Origin: Gammaproteobacteria bacterium
GTDB lineage: Bacteria; Pseudomonadota; Gammaproteobacteria; Pseudomonadales; Pseudohongiellaceae
Reading direction: 5' to 3'
Assembly: GCA_003514305.1 (NCBI GenBank)
Contig: DORE01000112.1
Location: 1 to 16,611, forward strand
DNA: 16,611 bases
The translations under genes and the position numbers were made by a program. The notes beneath the pieces are model-generated. The model saw only the letters and a program-made list of their open reading frames with translations, searched no databases and was not told where the DNA came from. Below are positions 7,463-14,215 of the stretch, one piece after another (within the stretch, counting starts at the first letter, position 1; each line of letters opens with the position of its first letter).

Positions 7463-7930
7463 ATGAAAGATATATTTCCAATCGAAGGGGAAACACTGAT
7501 TGTATCTGAAGACATGTGTGACATGAATGGCCACATGAATGTGAGACACTATCAAACTATCCCAATGGACTATGATGGAAATTTTTATAATAGTCTCGGT
7601 TTTGGAGAAGACTATATCGCCAAAGGTTTTTCATCTTTTACAGCTGAGCAAAATATTAGATATCTGAAAGAATGCCTGAGAGGTGAAAAACTCACGCCTA
7701 GGTTCAGAATGCTTGCCGTAAACAAAAAGTTATATCACTACGTATGTGCTATATGTAAAGAATCAGATGAAGTATCAGCTATAGTTGAAACTGTTGAGAT
7801 CCATATTGACATGTCGATAAGAAAATCCGCAAAAATATCCGATGGAATATTAGATACTATGGTAAGAATGCAAAATAAGCATGAATCATTTGGTGAATAT
7901 CCTTACGAGAAAAAACTTAATATTAGATAA
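7463..7930 (+). CDS. hotdog-fold thioesterase-like protein
   Basis: A 155-aa single-domain protein of the 4HBT / acyl-CoA thioesterase superfamily, expected to hydrolyse an acyl-CoA or acyl-ACP in the cytoplasm. The diagnostic motif is DMNGHMNVRHY at residues 20-30, equivalent to the DxNGHVNNxxY of this fold, with the Asp as catalytic candidate. The following GFGEDYIAKGFSSFTAEQ and the RYLKECLRGEKL strand fit the long hotdog helix and sheet. It looks most like the thioesterase domain carried at the C-terminus of carnitine 3-dehydrogenases, here standing alone. Start ATG 7463 is the first in frame, but no good ribosome binding site precedes it. The substrate is unknown. Family call is good, function only general. 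Confidence 0.75.
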   Translation: MKDIFPIEGETLIVSEDMCDMNGHMNVRHYQTIPMDYDGNFYNSLGFGEDYIAKGFSSFTAEQNIRYLKECLRGEKLTPRFRMLAVNKKLYHYVCAICKESDEVSAIVETVEIHIDMSIRKSAKISDGILDTMVRMQNKHESFGEYPYEKKLNIR

Positions 7931-8280
7931 AATCCATGGTGTATCGTTGTGTGTTTGACTCTTTTCCACCAGAGGCAGAATTGCATATTAAACAGAGGGT
8001 GGTCTGAGGGTCAGGAGATAACGATGGCTCATATTAAAGCGGCGAATAACTTAGCGGTAATTGAAGTGCTTGAAGCTTACCGTAGAAAAGGATTTCCAAT
8101 GATTTGAGCGACTGGAAGAGCTGCATTCTACGATGAGGGAACAAGCGGGATAAAAATGTTTCCATCAGACGAGGATTCACACTTTGGTGTCGCTGAAGCC
8201 TCCATACAAAGGTCCTCGATTACTACAGAAGGATTTTGACTGGCGATGCGGTACGCCCCCCTGGGCAATTACATCCGTTA
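7931..8280. other. stretch with a short ORF interrupted by in-frame TGA
   Basis: ATG 8024 has a strong ribosome binding site (AGGAG at 8012-8016, 7-base spacing) but its frame stops at TGA 8105-8107 after 27 codons. The same frame then stays open to TGA 8237-8239, another 43 codons. Neither half is recognised. One stop in about 70 codons can arise by chance, so this is either a short peptide, a broken small gene or noise. Confidence 0.3.
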
Positions 8281-8286
8281 AGAAAG

Positions 8287-8528
8287 ATAGCTGCCACCAA
8301 CCAGAAAGTCCCCTATCTTGGAGTTTCTGACAGATAGGGAAGTACCATAGCAAAGCTTAAAGTAAAGCTAAGCGAACCTCGTCCTGCATTTTCAAGATCC
8401 ACCATTCCAGTAGCAACCTTTACAGCTCCGATGGTGACTCCAAGCAAACTAGGTGCCAGACCGAAATACCAAAATTCGCTCCTGTAAGCCCGTCTATAAA
8501 AGTTGCTCCAATTGACTAAAACAGACAT
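8287..8528 (-). pseudogene. frameshifted DUF805 inner-membrane protein remnant
   Basis: The minus-strand frame from ATG 8528 reads NFYRRAYRSEFWYFGLAPS, matching the GRARRSEFWYF signature that opens DUF805 membrane proteins. A hydrophobic segment (about 25 residues) and MVLPYLSETPR follow, then a stop at 8313-8315. One base over, the DNA continues with QDRGLSGWWQLSFL, which matches the conserved RRLHDTGRSGWW helix boundary that should come directly after. The gene is therefore broken by a frameshift near 8325-8335 and then degenerates, with no recognisable fourth membrane segment. DUF805 proteins are small inner-membrane proteins of unknown function. Confidence 0.6.
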
Positions 8529-9060
8529 TACTTATGCTTTCATCCTCATTGGTTTCGCCTCTTTCACCGATAAACTGCCGGTTATTTTGTTCTTTTGCCC
8601 TAAATTGTAAGCAGGTCCTCTACTCGAGGAGGGCTGTCCATGTATTTAATTAGCTGAAGCGTAGTTTATGTTTGCTCTCGTAGCATGGCTATTCGAAAAC
8701 CTATACGTAGATAATGATTCCTGACAGAGACACTGATATTGGACTTAGATTAGCCACAGCTTTCTCTCTACTGGGTCATCGAGCGTGTTATTAGAAAAAG
8801 CAGTAAAGTTCCCACACCACTACAAGCAATTTCACACCAGTTGAATTGCTATGTCCCGTCGGTGGTGGTGGAAGAGAGCAAACTTAAAATGACTTGTCTT
8901 TTCTAACGTGCTCGTAGCGGGCGCTACAAATCGTACTGATGGGCTCTTTTGACGAATGGCTTATCAGGGAAGACGCCCCGGCCGCTTTTGACTAGGTTGC
9001 CCGCAACGAAGTTGCTGCAGACATTCTCATATTCCCATCAGGCGGCTACTTTCTTATTTT
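8529..9060. other. gap of about 530 bp without an intact gene
   Basis: No supported gene. A small hairpin GTAGC-GGGC-GCTAC lies at 8914-8927. ATG 8939 opens an 18-codon frame (MGSFDEWLIREDAPAAFD) that stops at TAG 8993 and then remains open in the same frame to beyond 9117, into the terminator and the amtB end. This is weak evidence of a broken small gene. Confidence 0.4.
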
Positions 9061-9063
9061 CAG

Positions 9064-9091
9064 ACAAAGAAAAGCGCCCCGAAGGGCGCTC
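9064..9091 (-). terminator. intrinsic terminator of the porin-glnK-amtB operon
   Basis: On the minus strand AGCGCCC-TTCG-GGGCGCT forms a perfect 7-bp GC-rich stem closed by a stable TTCG tetraloop, followed by TTTCTTTG. It starts about 25 bases after the amtB stop codon. This is a textbook Rho-independent terminator and ends the minus-strand operon. Confidence 0.92.
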
Positions 9092-9114
9092 TTATCGTAC
9101 TCTGAAGTCTTCTA

Positions 9115-10383
9115 TTACCGATTAACGAACTCGGGATAAGCCTCCATACCACAATCGATAATATCCATACCTTCCTCTTCTTCCGCAGCGCTGACACGGA
9201 GACCCATCACTGCTTTGATGATCATCCAGGCCGCCATACTGGTTCCGAAGACCCAGCCAAAGATAGTTAGCATGCCAACTAGTTGCCCCATGAAAGTGGC
9301 ATCCGGGTCCGACAGCAACACCGCGAAGATACCGAATATACCTACGGTGCCGTGAACTGATATCGCGCCAACGGGATCGTCGATTCTCAGTTTATCCAGG
9401 GTTATTATGCTGAACACTACGATCACCCCACCAATGGCGCCGATAATTGTGGACAGTAAAGGGGATGGATCAGCGGGCTCTGCCGTTATGGCGACCAGTC
9501 CGGCTAAAGCGCCGTTGAGGCACATGGTTAGGTCTGTCTTGCCGAACAGCAGTCGCGCCGTAATCATGGCAGCGATTAGTCCGCCAGACGCGGCAGCGTT
9601 GGTATTCAAAAATACGTTCGCGACCTCGTTCGCCACCCCGATACCGCCGAGCTTTAGTGTTGAACCGCCATTGAAACCGAACCATCCCATCCACAATATA
9701 AAGGTGCCGAGAGTTGCGAGAGGCAGGTTTGAGCCTGGAATCGCTTTAGCTGCTCCTGACGCCTCGTATTTGCCGCTCCTCGGCCCCAGAAGTAACACGC
9801 CGGCGAGCGCTGCGGCGGCGCCGGCAAGATGCACTATACCGGAGCCTGCATAGTCGTTATAGCTCAATTCATACATGCCAAACACCGACTTTCCACCCCA
9901 CGTCCAGCCGCCCTCGATGGGGTAGATCAAGCCCGTCATTACGACTGCGAACAGCAAGAAGGCCCAGAGCTTCATACGCTCAGCCACGGCGCCAGAGACA
10001 ATCGACATCGCGGTTGCTACGAATACCACTTGGAAGAAGAAGTCAGAAGCTCCGGCGTACTCACCCATGTCTCCGAAACCGGATTCATTCGAAGCATCCA
10101 GAACAGCCTGCACCGCCACATCGTCCATGCCTGCGACAGTCGTGACACCTGAAAGGAAGAGGCCGCCGTCGTACATAAAGTTGTAGCCGCAAACCAGATA
10201 CATGGTGCACGCAATCGCGAATAGGGCGACGTTCTTGGTCAAAATTTCAGTGGTGTTTTTGGTCCGGACTAATCCAGCTTCCAGCATGGCAAATCCTGCT
10301 GCCATCCACATCACTAAGGCGCCACAGATTAGGAAGTAAAAAGTATCCATGGCGTACTGTAATTCAAAAATTTGGTCTTGCAT
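9115..10383 (-). CDS. amtB: ammonium transporter AmtB
   Basis: An inner-membrane trimeric ammonium channel (Amt/Rh family, PF00909), 422 aa from ATG 10383. That start is chosen because GGAG lies 9 bases upstream; an in-frame TTG five codons earlier overlaps this site. Eleven hydrophobic segments are expected and visible. Key residues (numbering from the ATG): D177 and H185 in NDYAGSGIVH, the recruitment Asp and first pore His; H344 in AISVHGTVG, the second pore His; the FFFQVVF Phe-gate region near 114-121; and WMGWFGFNGGS with the second gate Phe. The cytoplasmic tail GLRVSAAEEEEGMDI is the conserved GlnK-contacting C-terminus. A rather long extracytoplasmic loop (about residues 80-113) precedes the gate. 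There is no cleavable signal peptide. It is the last gene of the operon, just after glnK. Confidence 0.96.
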   Translation of the reverse strand: MQDQIFELQYAMDTFYFLICGALVMWMAAGFAMLEAGLVRTKNTTEILTKNVALFAIACTMYLVCGYNFMYDGGLFLSGVTTVAGMDDVAVQAVLDASNESGFGDMGEYAGASDFFFQVVFVATAMSIVSGAVAERMKLWAFLLFAVVMTGLIYPIEGGWTWGGKSVFGMYELSYNDYAGSGIVHLAGAAAALAGVLLLGPRSGKYEASGAAKAIPGSNLPLATLGTFILWMGWFGFNGGSTLKLGGIGVANEVANVFLNTNAAASGGLIAAMITARLLFGKTDLTMCLNGALAGLVAITAEPADPSPLLSTIIGAIGGVIVVFSIITLDKLRIDDPVGAISVHGTVGIFGIFAVLLSDPDATFMGQLVGMLTIFGWVFGTSMAAWMIIKAVMGLRVSAAEEEEGMDIIDCGMEAYPEFVNR

Positions 10384-10434
10384 TGTAAGGTTCTCCAAAA
10401 TTGTGCTCGCTTTGTAAACGCTTGCTTAGCTCTG

Positions 10435-10773
10435 TTACAGAGCGTCGTCTCCACTCTCGCCAGTTCGAATTCGGATGGTCTGCATCATCTCCGAGACGAA
10501 GATCTTGCCGTCTCCGATGGTGCCGGTTTTGGCGGCCCCAGAAATTGCTTCAATGGCGCCATCCAGCAGGTCGTCTTTGACTGCTACTTCAATCTTAATT
10601 TTCGGCAAGAAATCCACTGAATACTCCGCGCCGCGATACATTTCGGTGTGGCCTTTTTGACGGCCAAAGCCTTTTACCTCAGTGACGGTCGCGCCCTGAA
10701 TATTGATTTCGGAGAGCGCTTCGCGCACATCATCCAGTTTGAAGGGTTTGATAATTGTGGTAATCAGTTTCAT
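10435..10773 (-). CDS. glnK: PII-family nitrogen regulatory protein GlnK
   Basis: A 112-aa trimeric signal protein that senses 2-oxoglutarate and ATP/ADP and plugs AmtB when nitrogen is sufficient. Start ATG 10773 is preceded by AAAAGGGA, and the protein begins with the canonical MKLITTIIKPFKLDDVREAL. The T-loop holds the uridylylation site Y51 in MYRGAEYSVDFLPK, and the nucleotide-binding B-loop is TGTIGDGKIFV at 83-93. Length and motifs match GlnB and GlnK equally. The GlnK name rests on the linked amtB, 51 bases downstream, and on the nitrogen-type promoter of the operon. Nothing is unusual in the sequence. Confidence 0.95.
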   Translation of the reverse strand: MKLITTIIKPFKLDDVREALSEINIQGATVTEVKGFGRQKGHTEMYRGAEYSVDFLPKIKIEVAVKDDLLDGAIEAISGAAKTGTIGDGKIFVSEMMQTIRIRTGESGDDAL

Positions 10774-10790
10774 AGAATTTTCCCTTTTAG

Positions 10791-10813
10791 AGTGGGCGGG
10801 GGTGCCACCCACC
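10791..10813 (-). promoter_or_regulatory. intercistronic hairpin between porin gene and glnK
   Basis: The short gap between the porin stop and the glnK ribosome binding site is G/C-rich and self-complementary (GTGGG at 10792-10796 with CCCAC at 10808-10812; an alternative GGGT-GCC-ACCC fold lies inside). It could partly attenuate or process the mRNA, giving different levels of porin and GlnK. Inference from the hairpin only. Confidence 0.3.
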
Positions 10814-10820
10814 CTGATAA

Positions 10821-11570
10821 TTAAAGCCCGAAATCCAACGCATAGCCCACGACAAACTTGACTGAGTCATTGTCCCTTGCCGCCATACTGGCGTAATCCT
10901 CAATGCCATCACCATCATCGTCGTCGCCCAAGGTGGTTGTTGAAACCATTGCAGAGAACCCGTCCTTGGCTATGCTGATGTTAAAATCCCAGTAATCATC
11001 GGTTGCGCCGTTAAACGAGTACATAAAGTCGCCTTCATGGAATCCAGCGTGGAGGCCTATCTCCGCACCACTCTCCAGCGGAATGACATAATCGAGAGAG
11101 GTGTAGCTAGCTTGAGCGAAACCGAAGTCCTCGCCTGGGCCCTCATCCGGCTCAGCGTTCGAGAGTAAGGAAAGTTGCGCAGAGAAGTTACCTACGCTGA
11201 CCGATCCGTAGACTTCACCGAAGTCGTAGCCGGCATTTGCATCGTAATTGTAGTAAAGATAGCCAATGTCATACGAAAAGCCTTCGGCTTCACCTGCGTA
11301 TCCAAAGTACACATCGTGCTCGTAGGAGTACGCATCGTCAGAGTCATAGGACACGTTCGAGGCCCAAGTGCCGACGTAGAAACCGCTGTCGTCGGCATAG
11401 TCGATGCCGCCCTGAATCGCAGCCTCGTTGATTGATTGAGTCAGGCCTCTCCACAAATAATTGTTCGTCATTGCAGCGTTGGCCGACCACTCTGCGTGGG
11501 CGGACCCTGCCGCTGCAAACAAGGTTGCGGCGATAATGGGTCGGAATAGGTGGTTAGCGGTAGTGGTCAT
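10821..11570 (-). CDS. TorF-family putative outer-membrane porin
   Basis: A 249-aa exported beta-barrel-like protein of the TorF / Gcw_chp family (PF09694, TIGR02001). Start ATG 11570 is chosen because AAAGGAGA lies 5 bases upstream; the 30 extra upstream codons of the open frame span the sigma-54 promoter and cannot be coding. The signal peptide ends at GSAHA, with mature protein from EWSANAAM. NNYLWRGLTQS is the characteristic early segment of this family (usually YVFRGxSQS). The rest alternates aromatic strands with acidic, Gly/Asp-rich turns, and a DDDDGDG turn near residue 215 may bind calcium. It is the first gene of the nitrogen-regulated operon, 47 bases before glnK. The transported solute is unknown; the operon suggests nitrogenous compounds or ammonium. 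Confidence 0.85.
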   Translation of the reverse strand: MTTTANHLFRPIIAATLFAAAGSAHAEWSANAAMTNNYLWRGLTQSINEAAIQGGIDYADDSGFYVGTWASNVSYDSDDAYSYEHDVYFGYAGEAEGFSYDIGYLYYNYDANAGYDFGEVYGSVSVGNFSAQLSLLSNAEPDEGPGEDFGFAQASYTSLDYVIPLESGAEIGLHAGFHEGDFMYSFNGATDDYWDFNISIAKDGFSAMVSTTTLGDDDDGDGIEDYASMAARDNDSVKFVVGYALDFGL

Positions 11571-11643
11571 GTTGTCTCCTTTAGCTTTGCTTGTCTTGTG
11601 AAGTCTCGATGCGAGTGCGCTTTTATATGATCGCAAACAAGGA

Positions 11644-11659
11644 AGCAAAGACCGGGCCA
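11644..11659 (-). promoter_or_regulatory. sigma-54 (RpoN) promoter of the porin-glnK-amtB operon
   Basis: On the minus strand TGGCCCG-GTCT-TTGCT matches the consensus TGGCACG-N4-TTGCW at all but one position. The invariant GG and GC are present with the required 10-base spacing. Transcription would start near 11633, leaving a leader of about 63 bases before the porin ATG. Confidence 0.85.
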
Positions 11660-11733
11660 AAGCCTAAAAACGTAATAAAAACAATTCGATGAGAAGTTTT
11701 TGGCTTTATGTCAAGAGTAACTCCCTAATTTTG

Positions 11734-11750
11734 CGCACCAAGGCGGTGCG
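11734..11750 (-). promoter_or_regulatory. NtrC enhancer box
   Basis: CGCACC-AAGGC-GGTGCG is a perfect 6-bp inverted repeat containing the NtrC core GCACC-N5-GGTGC. Its centre (11742) lies about 109 bp upstream of the predicted sigma-54 start, the distance typical of NtrC sites at glnA. A poorer second half-conserved site, GCTCA-N5-GGTGC, lies at 11865-11879. NtrC-P bound here would activate the operon during nitrogen limitation. Confidence 0.8.
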
Positions 11751-11987
11751 ATTTATGCTCCCAGCTCCATCTCAGTGCGTCTGCTAGGGGAGAGCCTTCA
11801 TCTGAATGATTCTGGTAAAGTTTAGGAGGCTTGGTGAAGGCGAACAGGACCGGCATCGGAGAATGCTCATTGTCGGTGCTAACGGCTATTCGAGTGTTTC
11901 TGGTTCGCTCTGATATTGCCGACAATCTGCTCGCTGACCGGGGCCTTGGCTCATCAAGAGTATTAGCGCCGAGTTTTCGGAGCGCAT
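11751..11987. other. upstream region of the nitrogen operon
   Basis: No gene is supported. It holds only the possible second NtrC site at 11865-11879. A minus-strand frame at 11725-11925 exists, but it has no recognisable product and covers the NtrC box. Confidence 0.45.
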
Positions 11988-12140
11988 ATGACGGCTTTAA
12001 CCGTGACTAAAATAGATGCAGGTTCCTATCGGAGACTAGCCATTCCAATGAGTCAGCATTCGGATCAAAAATTTGCCCGATTCAAAGTTAAGTTCTGGCA
12101 GTTTTTAGAAAACAGTTGGAGCAGGGAATGGTTTTGCTAG
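11988..12140 (+). CDS. possible 50-aa small protein
   Basis: ATG 11988 has GGAG at 11979-11982 with a 5-base spacing and opens 50 codons to TAG 12138-12140. The product begins MTALTVTKIDAGSYRRL and ends in a basic and aromatic tail (FWQFLENSWSREWFC). It has no signal peptide, membrane segment or recognised family. The ribosome binding site is the only positive evidence. Confidence 0.28.
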   Translation: MTALTVTKIDAGSYRRLAIPMSQHSDQKFARFKVKFWQFLENSWSREWFC

Positions 12141-12191
12141 ATATCGAAATTGCTTTGTAGTTACCAAAACCGCTTACTTAAACTAGTGAGT

Positions 12192-12239
12192 TGCCAACTG
12201 GCAGATTTTTCGCTCAATGGCTCAGCATTCCTCTATACT
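12192..12239 (+). promoter_or_regulatory. possible promoter with operator-like repeat before the YczE-like gene
   Basis: TATACT (12234-12239) is a good -10 hexamer about 50 bases before the start codon, but no convincing -35 is found at 16-18 bases. A perfect short inverted repeat TGCCA-AC-TGGCA (12192-12203) lies just upstream, where an activator could compensate for the poor -35. Weak inference. Confidence 0.3.
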
Positions 12240-12290
12240 TAACGGGATCTTTTCTTTGGCAATTTACTGCTTATCCAAGGTTTGGAATGT

Positions 12291-12947
12291 ATGACATTTC
12301 TTAAGCTTAAAGTCGTGCCAGTCGCTCCCTGGAGTTCGTCGCAGCCGCTGAATTTGCGCCCCGAGGTAAGCACACTTTTTTACCTGTGTTTCGGGCTCAG
12401 TATTTTTGGATTGGGTGAAGCAACTCTGGTTGCAGCCAATGTCGGGGTGAGTCCTTGGACGGTGCTGGCTGAGGGTGTCGGTCGCTTAGTCGGAGTAACT
12501 CTCGGGTTGGCGACATTACTGGTGAGCGTCTGCGTGCTACTGATTTGGATTCCCCTTAAGCAAACGCCCGGCATTGGCACGTTGGCCAATGCTCTGGTTG
12601 TGTCTATGGTTATAGAGCTGTCTCTCATTTTCTTACCTCATCCGGAGTCAGCTTGGCTTCAGCTCTTGCAAGCTGTAGCCGGAGTTCTGCTGGTCGGTCT
12701 AGGCAGTGGTTTTTACTTGGTCGCGAATCTGGGCCCCGGTCCGCGAGACGGTTTGATGACTGGGCTGGCGATGCGAACGGATTTTCCAATTGCTTGGGTG
12801 AGAACCGCATTAGAGATTGGCGTAGTCACCATCGGGTGGGTTTTGGGCGGTACAATCGGCTATGGCACTCTGTTGTTTGCTCTTGGTATTGGCCCGGCTG
12901 TCTCTCTGGGACTGTTTTTAGTTGGTTTCAGCTTTGCAAAGGCTTGA
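12291..12947 (+). CDS. YczE/YyaS/YitT-like integral membrane protein
   Basis: A 218-aa inner-membrane protein of the COG2364 (YczE) group, function not established. Start ATG 12291 is preferred to an in-frame TTG three codons upstream; GGA and AAGG motifs lie just before it. After a short N-terminal tail there are five to six hydrophobic segments (about residues 27-50, 70-91, 99-116, 124-147, 168-190, 194-216). The family signature is present in two places: ANVGVSPWTVLAEGVG after the first segment and NLGPGPRDGLMTGLAMR after the fourth, two related turns that point to an internal repeat. It is transcribed in the same direction as tadA, 136 bp further on, with no clear terminator between. Confidence 0.82.
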   Translation: MTFLKLKVVPVAPWSSSQPLNLRPEVSTLFYLCFGLSIFGLGEATLVAANVGVSPWTVLAEGVGRLVGVTLGLATLLVSVCVLLIWIPLKQTPGIGTLANALVVSMVIELSLIFLPHPESAWLQLLQAVAGVLLVGLGSGFYLVANLGPGPRDGLMTGLAMRTDFPIAWVRTALEIGVVTIGWVLGGTIGYGTLLFALGIGPAVSLGLFLVGFSFAKA

Positions 12948-13083
12948 GTTGACTGATTTTTGCAGGAGCCGCTGCTCTGACGAGCCTGAGTTGATGCGCT
13001 TTGGTCTGCTTTACTTCCGGCAGTGATAATGGAATTTACTATCGTCAGCGCAAGACGCGGACTCAGTGATTGGTTAGTATTTT

Positions 13084-13545
13084 GTGAACAAATCCTCAGA
13101 AACTCATGAGTATTGGATGACACTCGCCCTTAAACAGGCAGAGGCAGCAGCGCAGGCGGGAGAGGTGCCGGTGGGTGCGGTGCTGGTAGCGAAGGGTGCA
13201 GTCCTCGCTGAGGCTCATAACCAGCCGATCAGCGCCAGGGACCCAACTGCTCACGCGGAAATTCTGGTCTTGCGAGCCGCGGCACAGAGTCGGAAGAACT
13301 ATAGACTTCCGGGAACTACTCTTTATGTAACCATCGAGCCTTGTCCAATGTGCGTGGGGGCTTTAATTCATGCCCGTGTGGAACAGCTTGTGTTTGGTGC
13401 CCGGGAACCTCGCTCAGGAGCAGTTGTCAGTCACCAAAACCTACTGGACAGCTTAAATCTGAATCACAAAGTGCACTATCAAGAGGGGATTTTGGCGAAA
13501 GAGTGCGGCGCAATCATACAGGCTTTTTTTCGAACCAAGCGCTAA
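13084..13545 (+). CDS. tadA: tRNA-specific adenosine deaminase TadA
   Basis: Converts adenosine-34 to inosine in tRNA-Arg(ACG), an essential cytoplasmic step for reading CGN codons; it works as a zinc-dependent dimer. The zinc site is complete: H57 and catalytic E59 in DPTAHAEI, C87 and C90 in EPCPMC. Other family landmarks are EVPVGAVLV, NQPISARDPTAHAE, VFGAREPRSGA and the C-terminal AFFRTKR. The 153-aa length from GTG 13084 is chosen because the conserved HEYW-M-LAL lies before the next in-frame ATG (13117), although no strong ribosome binding site is seen. Like many Gammaproteobacteria it lies close to purL, but the mltF gene commonly found between them is missing here. Confidence 0.95.
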   Translation: MNKSSETHEYWMTLALKQAEAAAQAGEVPVGAVLVAKGAVLAEAHNQPISARDPTAHAEILVLRAAAQSRKNYRLPGTTLYVTIEPCPMCVGALIHARVEQLVFGAREPRSGAVVSHQNLLDSLNLNHKVHYQEGILAKECGAIIQAFFRTKR

Positions 13546-14215
13546 GCGTGCCGTTTAGAAACGCTGCTGCCTCGGATCAGCTCTAAAAGAAATAACCTGG
13601 CACCACGCGTCAGATTTTACGCATTGTCGGTATTTTTTGGGCCAGTATTGCTTAAGGACTTGCAGTTTCCGCTGATGGTCTTGGTGCTTCTTGTCTCAAT
13701 AAGGCTTCCAGCGCGGATCGTCTTCCCGTCGTGGCGTTGGTAACCGCCGACGGTTTTTAGCACTCGCTACAGGGTTAGCTCAACTGTCAGACTGATGCTG
13801 CGCGCCTTGCTCGGATCATTAAAAAATCCGACGTAAAAAGGTTTGATAATCAGCATATCGAGATAAGACCTGACTCTCACAAAATGGCTGTTTATTTTCA
13901 CTGGTACGCGGATACGGCCCCTGGTTAGGCGTCAGCTCCATTGGGTTAAGGTACTCCTGAGTGGCCGCTGCTCTGGAGCGCTGTGGTTGATGCTCCTGCG
14001 GAAAATGGTCGTCAGTTTTGGCTACGCCCTAATTCAGCTTAGACCGCCAGACACTTAAACGGAGCGATTACGCTGTTTCGCGCCCGAGAAAGTTAATTAA
14101 TACCTTCCGCTGTGTTTCGTCCTGAATTTCACATTGAATTCGATTATCATGTTAGCCGCTTATTAAAATCCAGCCTCGAACTGTTTTGCTGCCGATATAG
14201 AGAGTGTCCCGTTAC
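13546..14215. other. 670-bp tadA-purL gap without an intact gene
   Basis: No intact gene. On the minus strand a frame is open from 13931 down to TAG 13767-13769 (reading GRIRVPVKINSHFVRVRSYL, then YVGFFNDPSKARSISL) and continues after that stop to TAA 13617-13619. Another minus frame has an ATG at 13941 with 40 codons to 13819. These resemble coding remnants but match nothing I know, including the lytic transglycosylase MltF expected here in related bacteria. No clear purL promoter was found. Confidence 0.4.

Noticed and set aside
8105..8140. Selenocysteine insertion element after TGA 8105
   Set aside because: Only a 4-bp stem can be drawn, without the expected apical loop, and no homologue supports Sec.
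8914..8927. GTAGC-GGGC-GCTAC hairpin as a terminator
   Set aside because: Stem is only 5 bp, no T tract on either side, and no gene ends nearby.
9407..9853. Plus-strand 148-codon frame opposite amtB
   Set aside because: It is antisense to well supported amtB sequence; its Pro/Ala-rich product is a typical mirror of a membrane protein gene.
11175..11435. Plus-strand frames opposite the porin gene
   Set aside because: They are antisense shadows of a coding region with clear signal peptide, start and family motif.
11571..11660. Thirty extra N-terminal codons of the porin frame
   Set aside because: ATG 11570 has an ideal ribosome binding site and begins a proper signal peptide; the extension covers the sigma-54 promoter and its start point.
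11725..11925. Minus-strand 66-codon frame upstream of the nitrogen operon
   Set aside because: It has no recognised product, and it spans the NtrC box, which has a better explanation as regulatory DNA.
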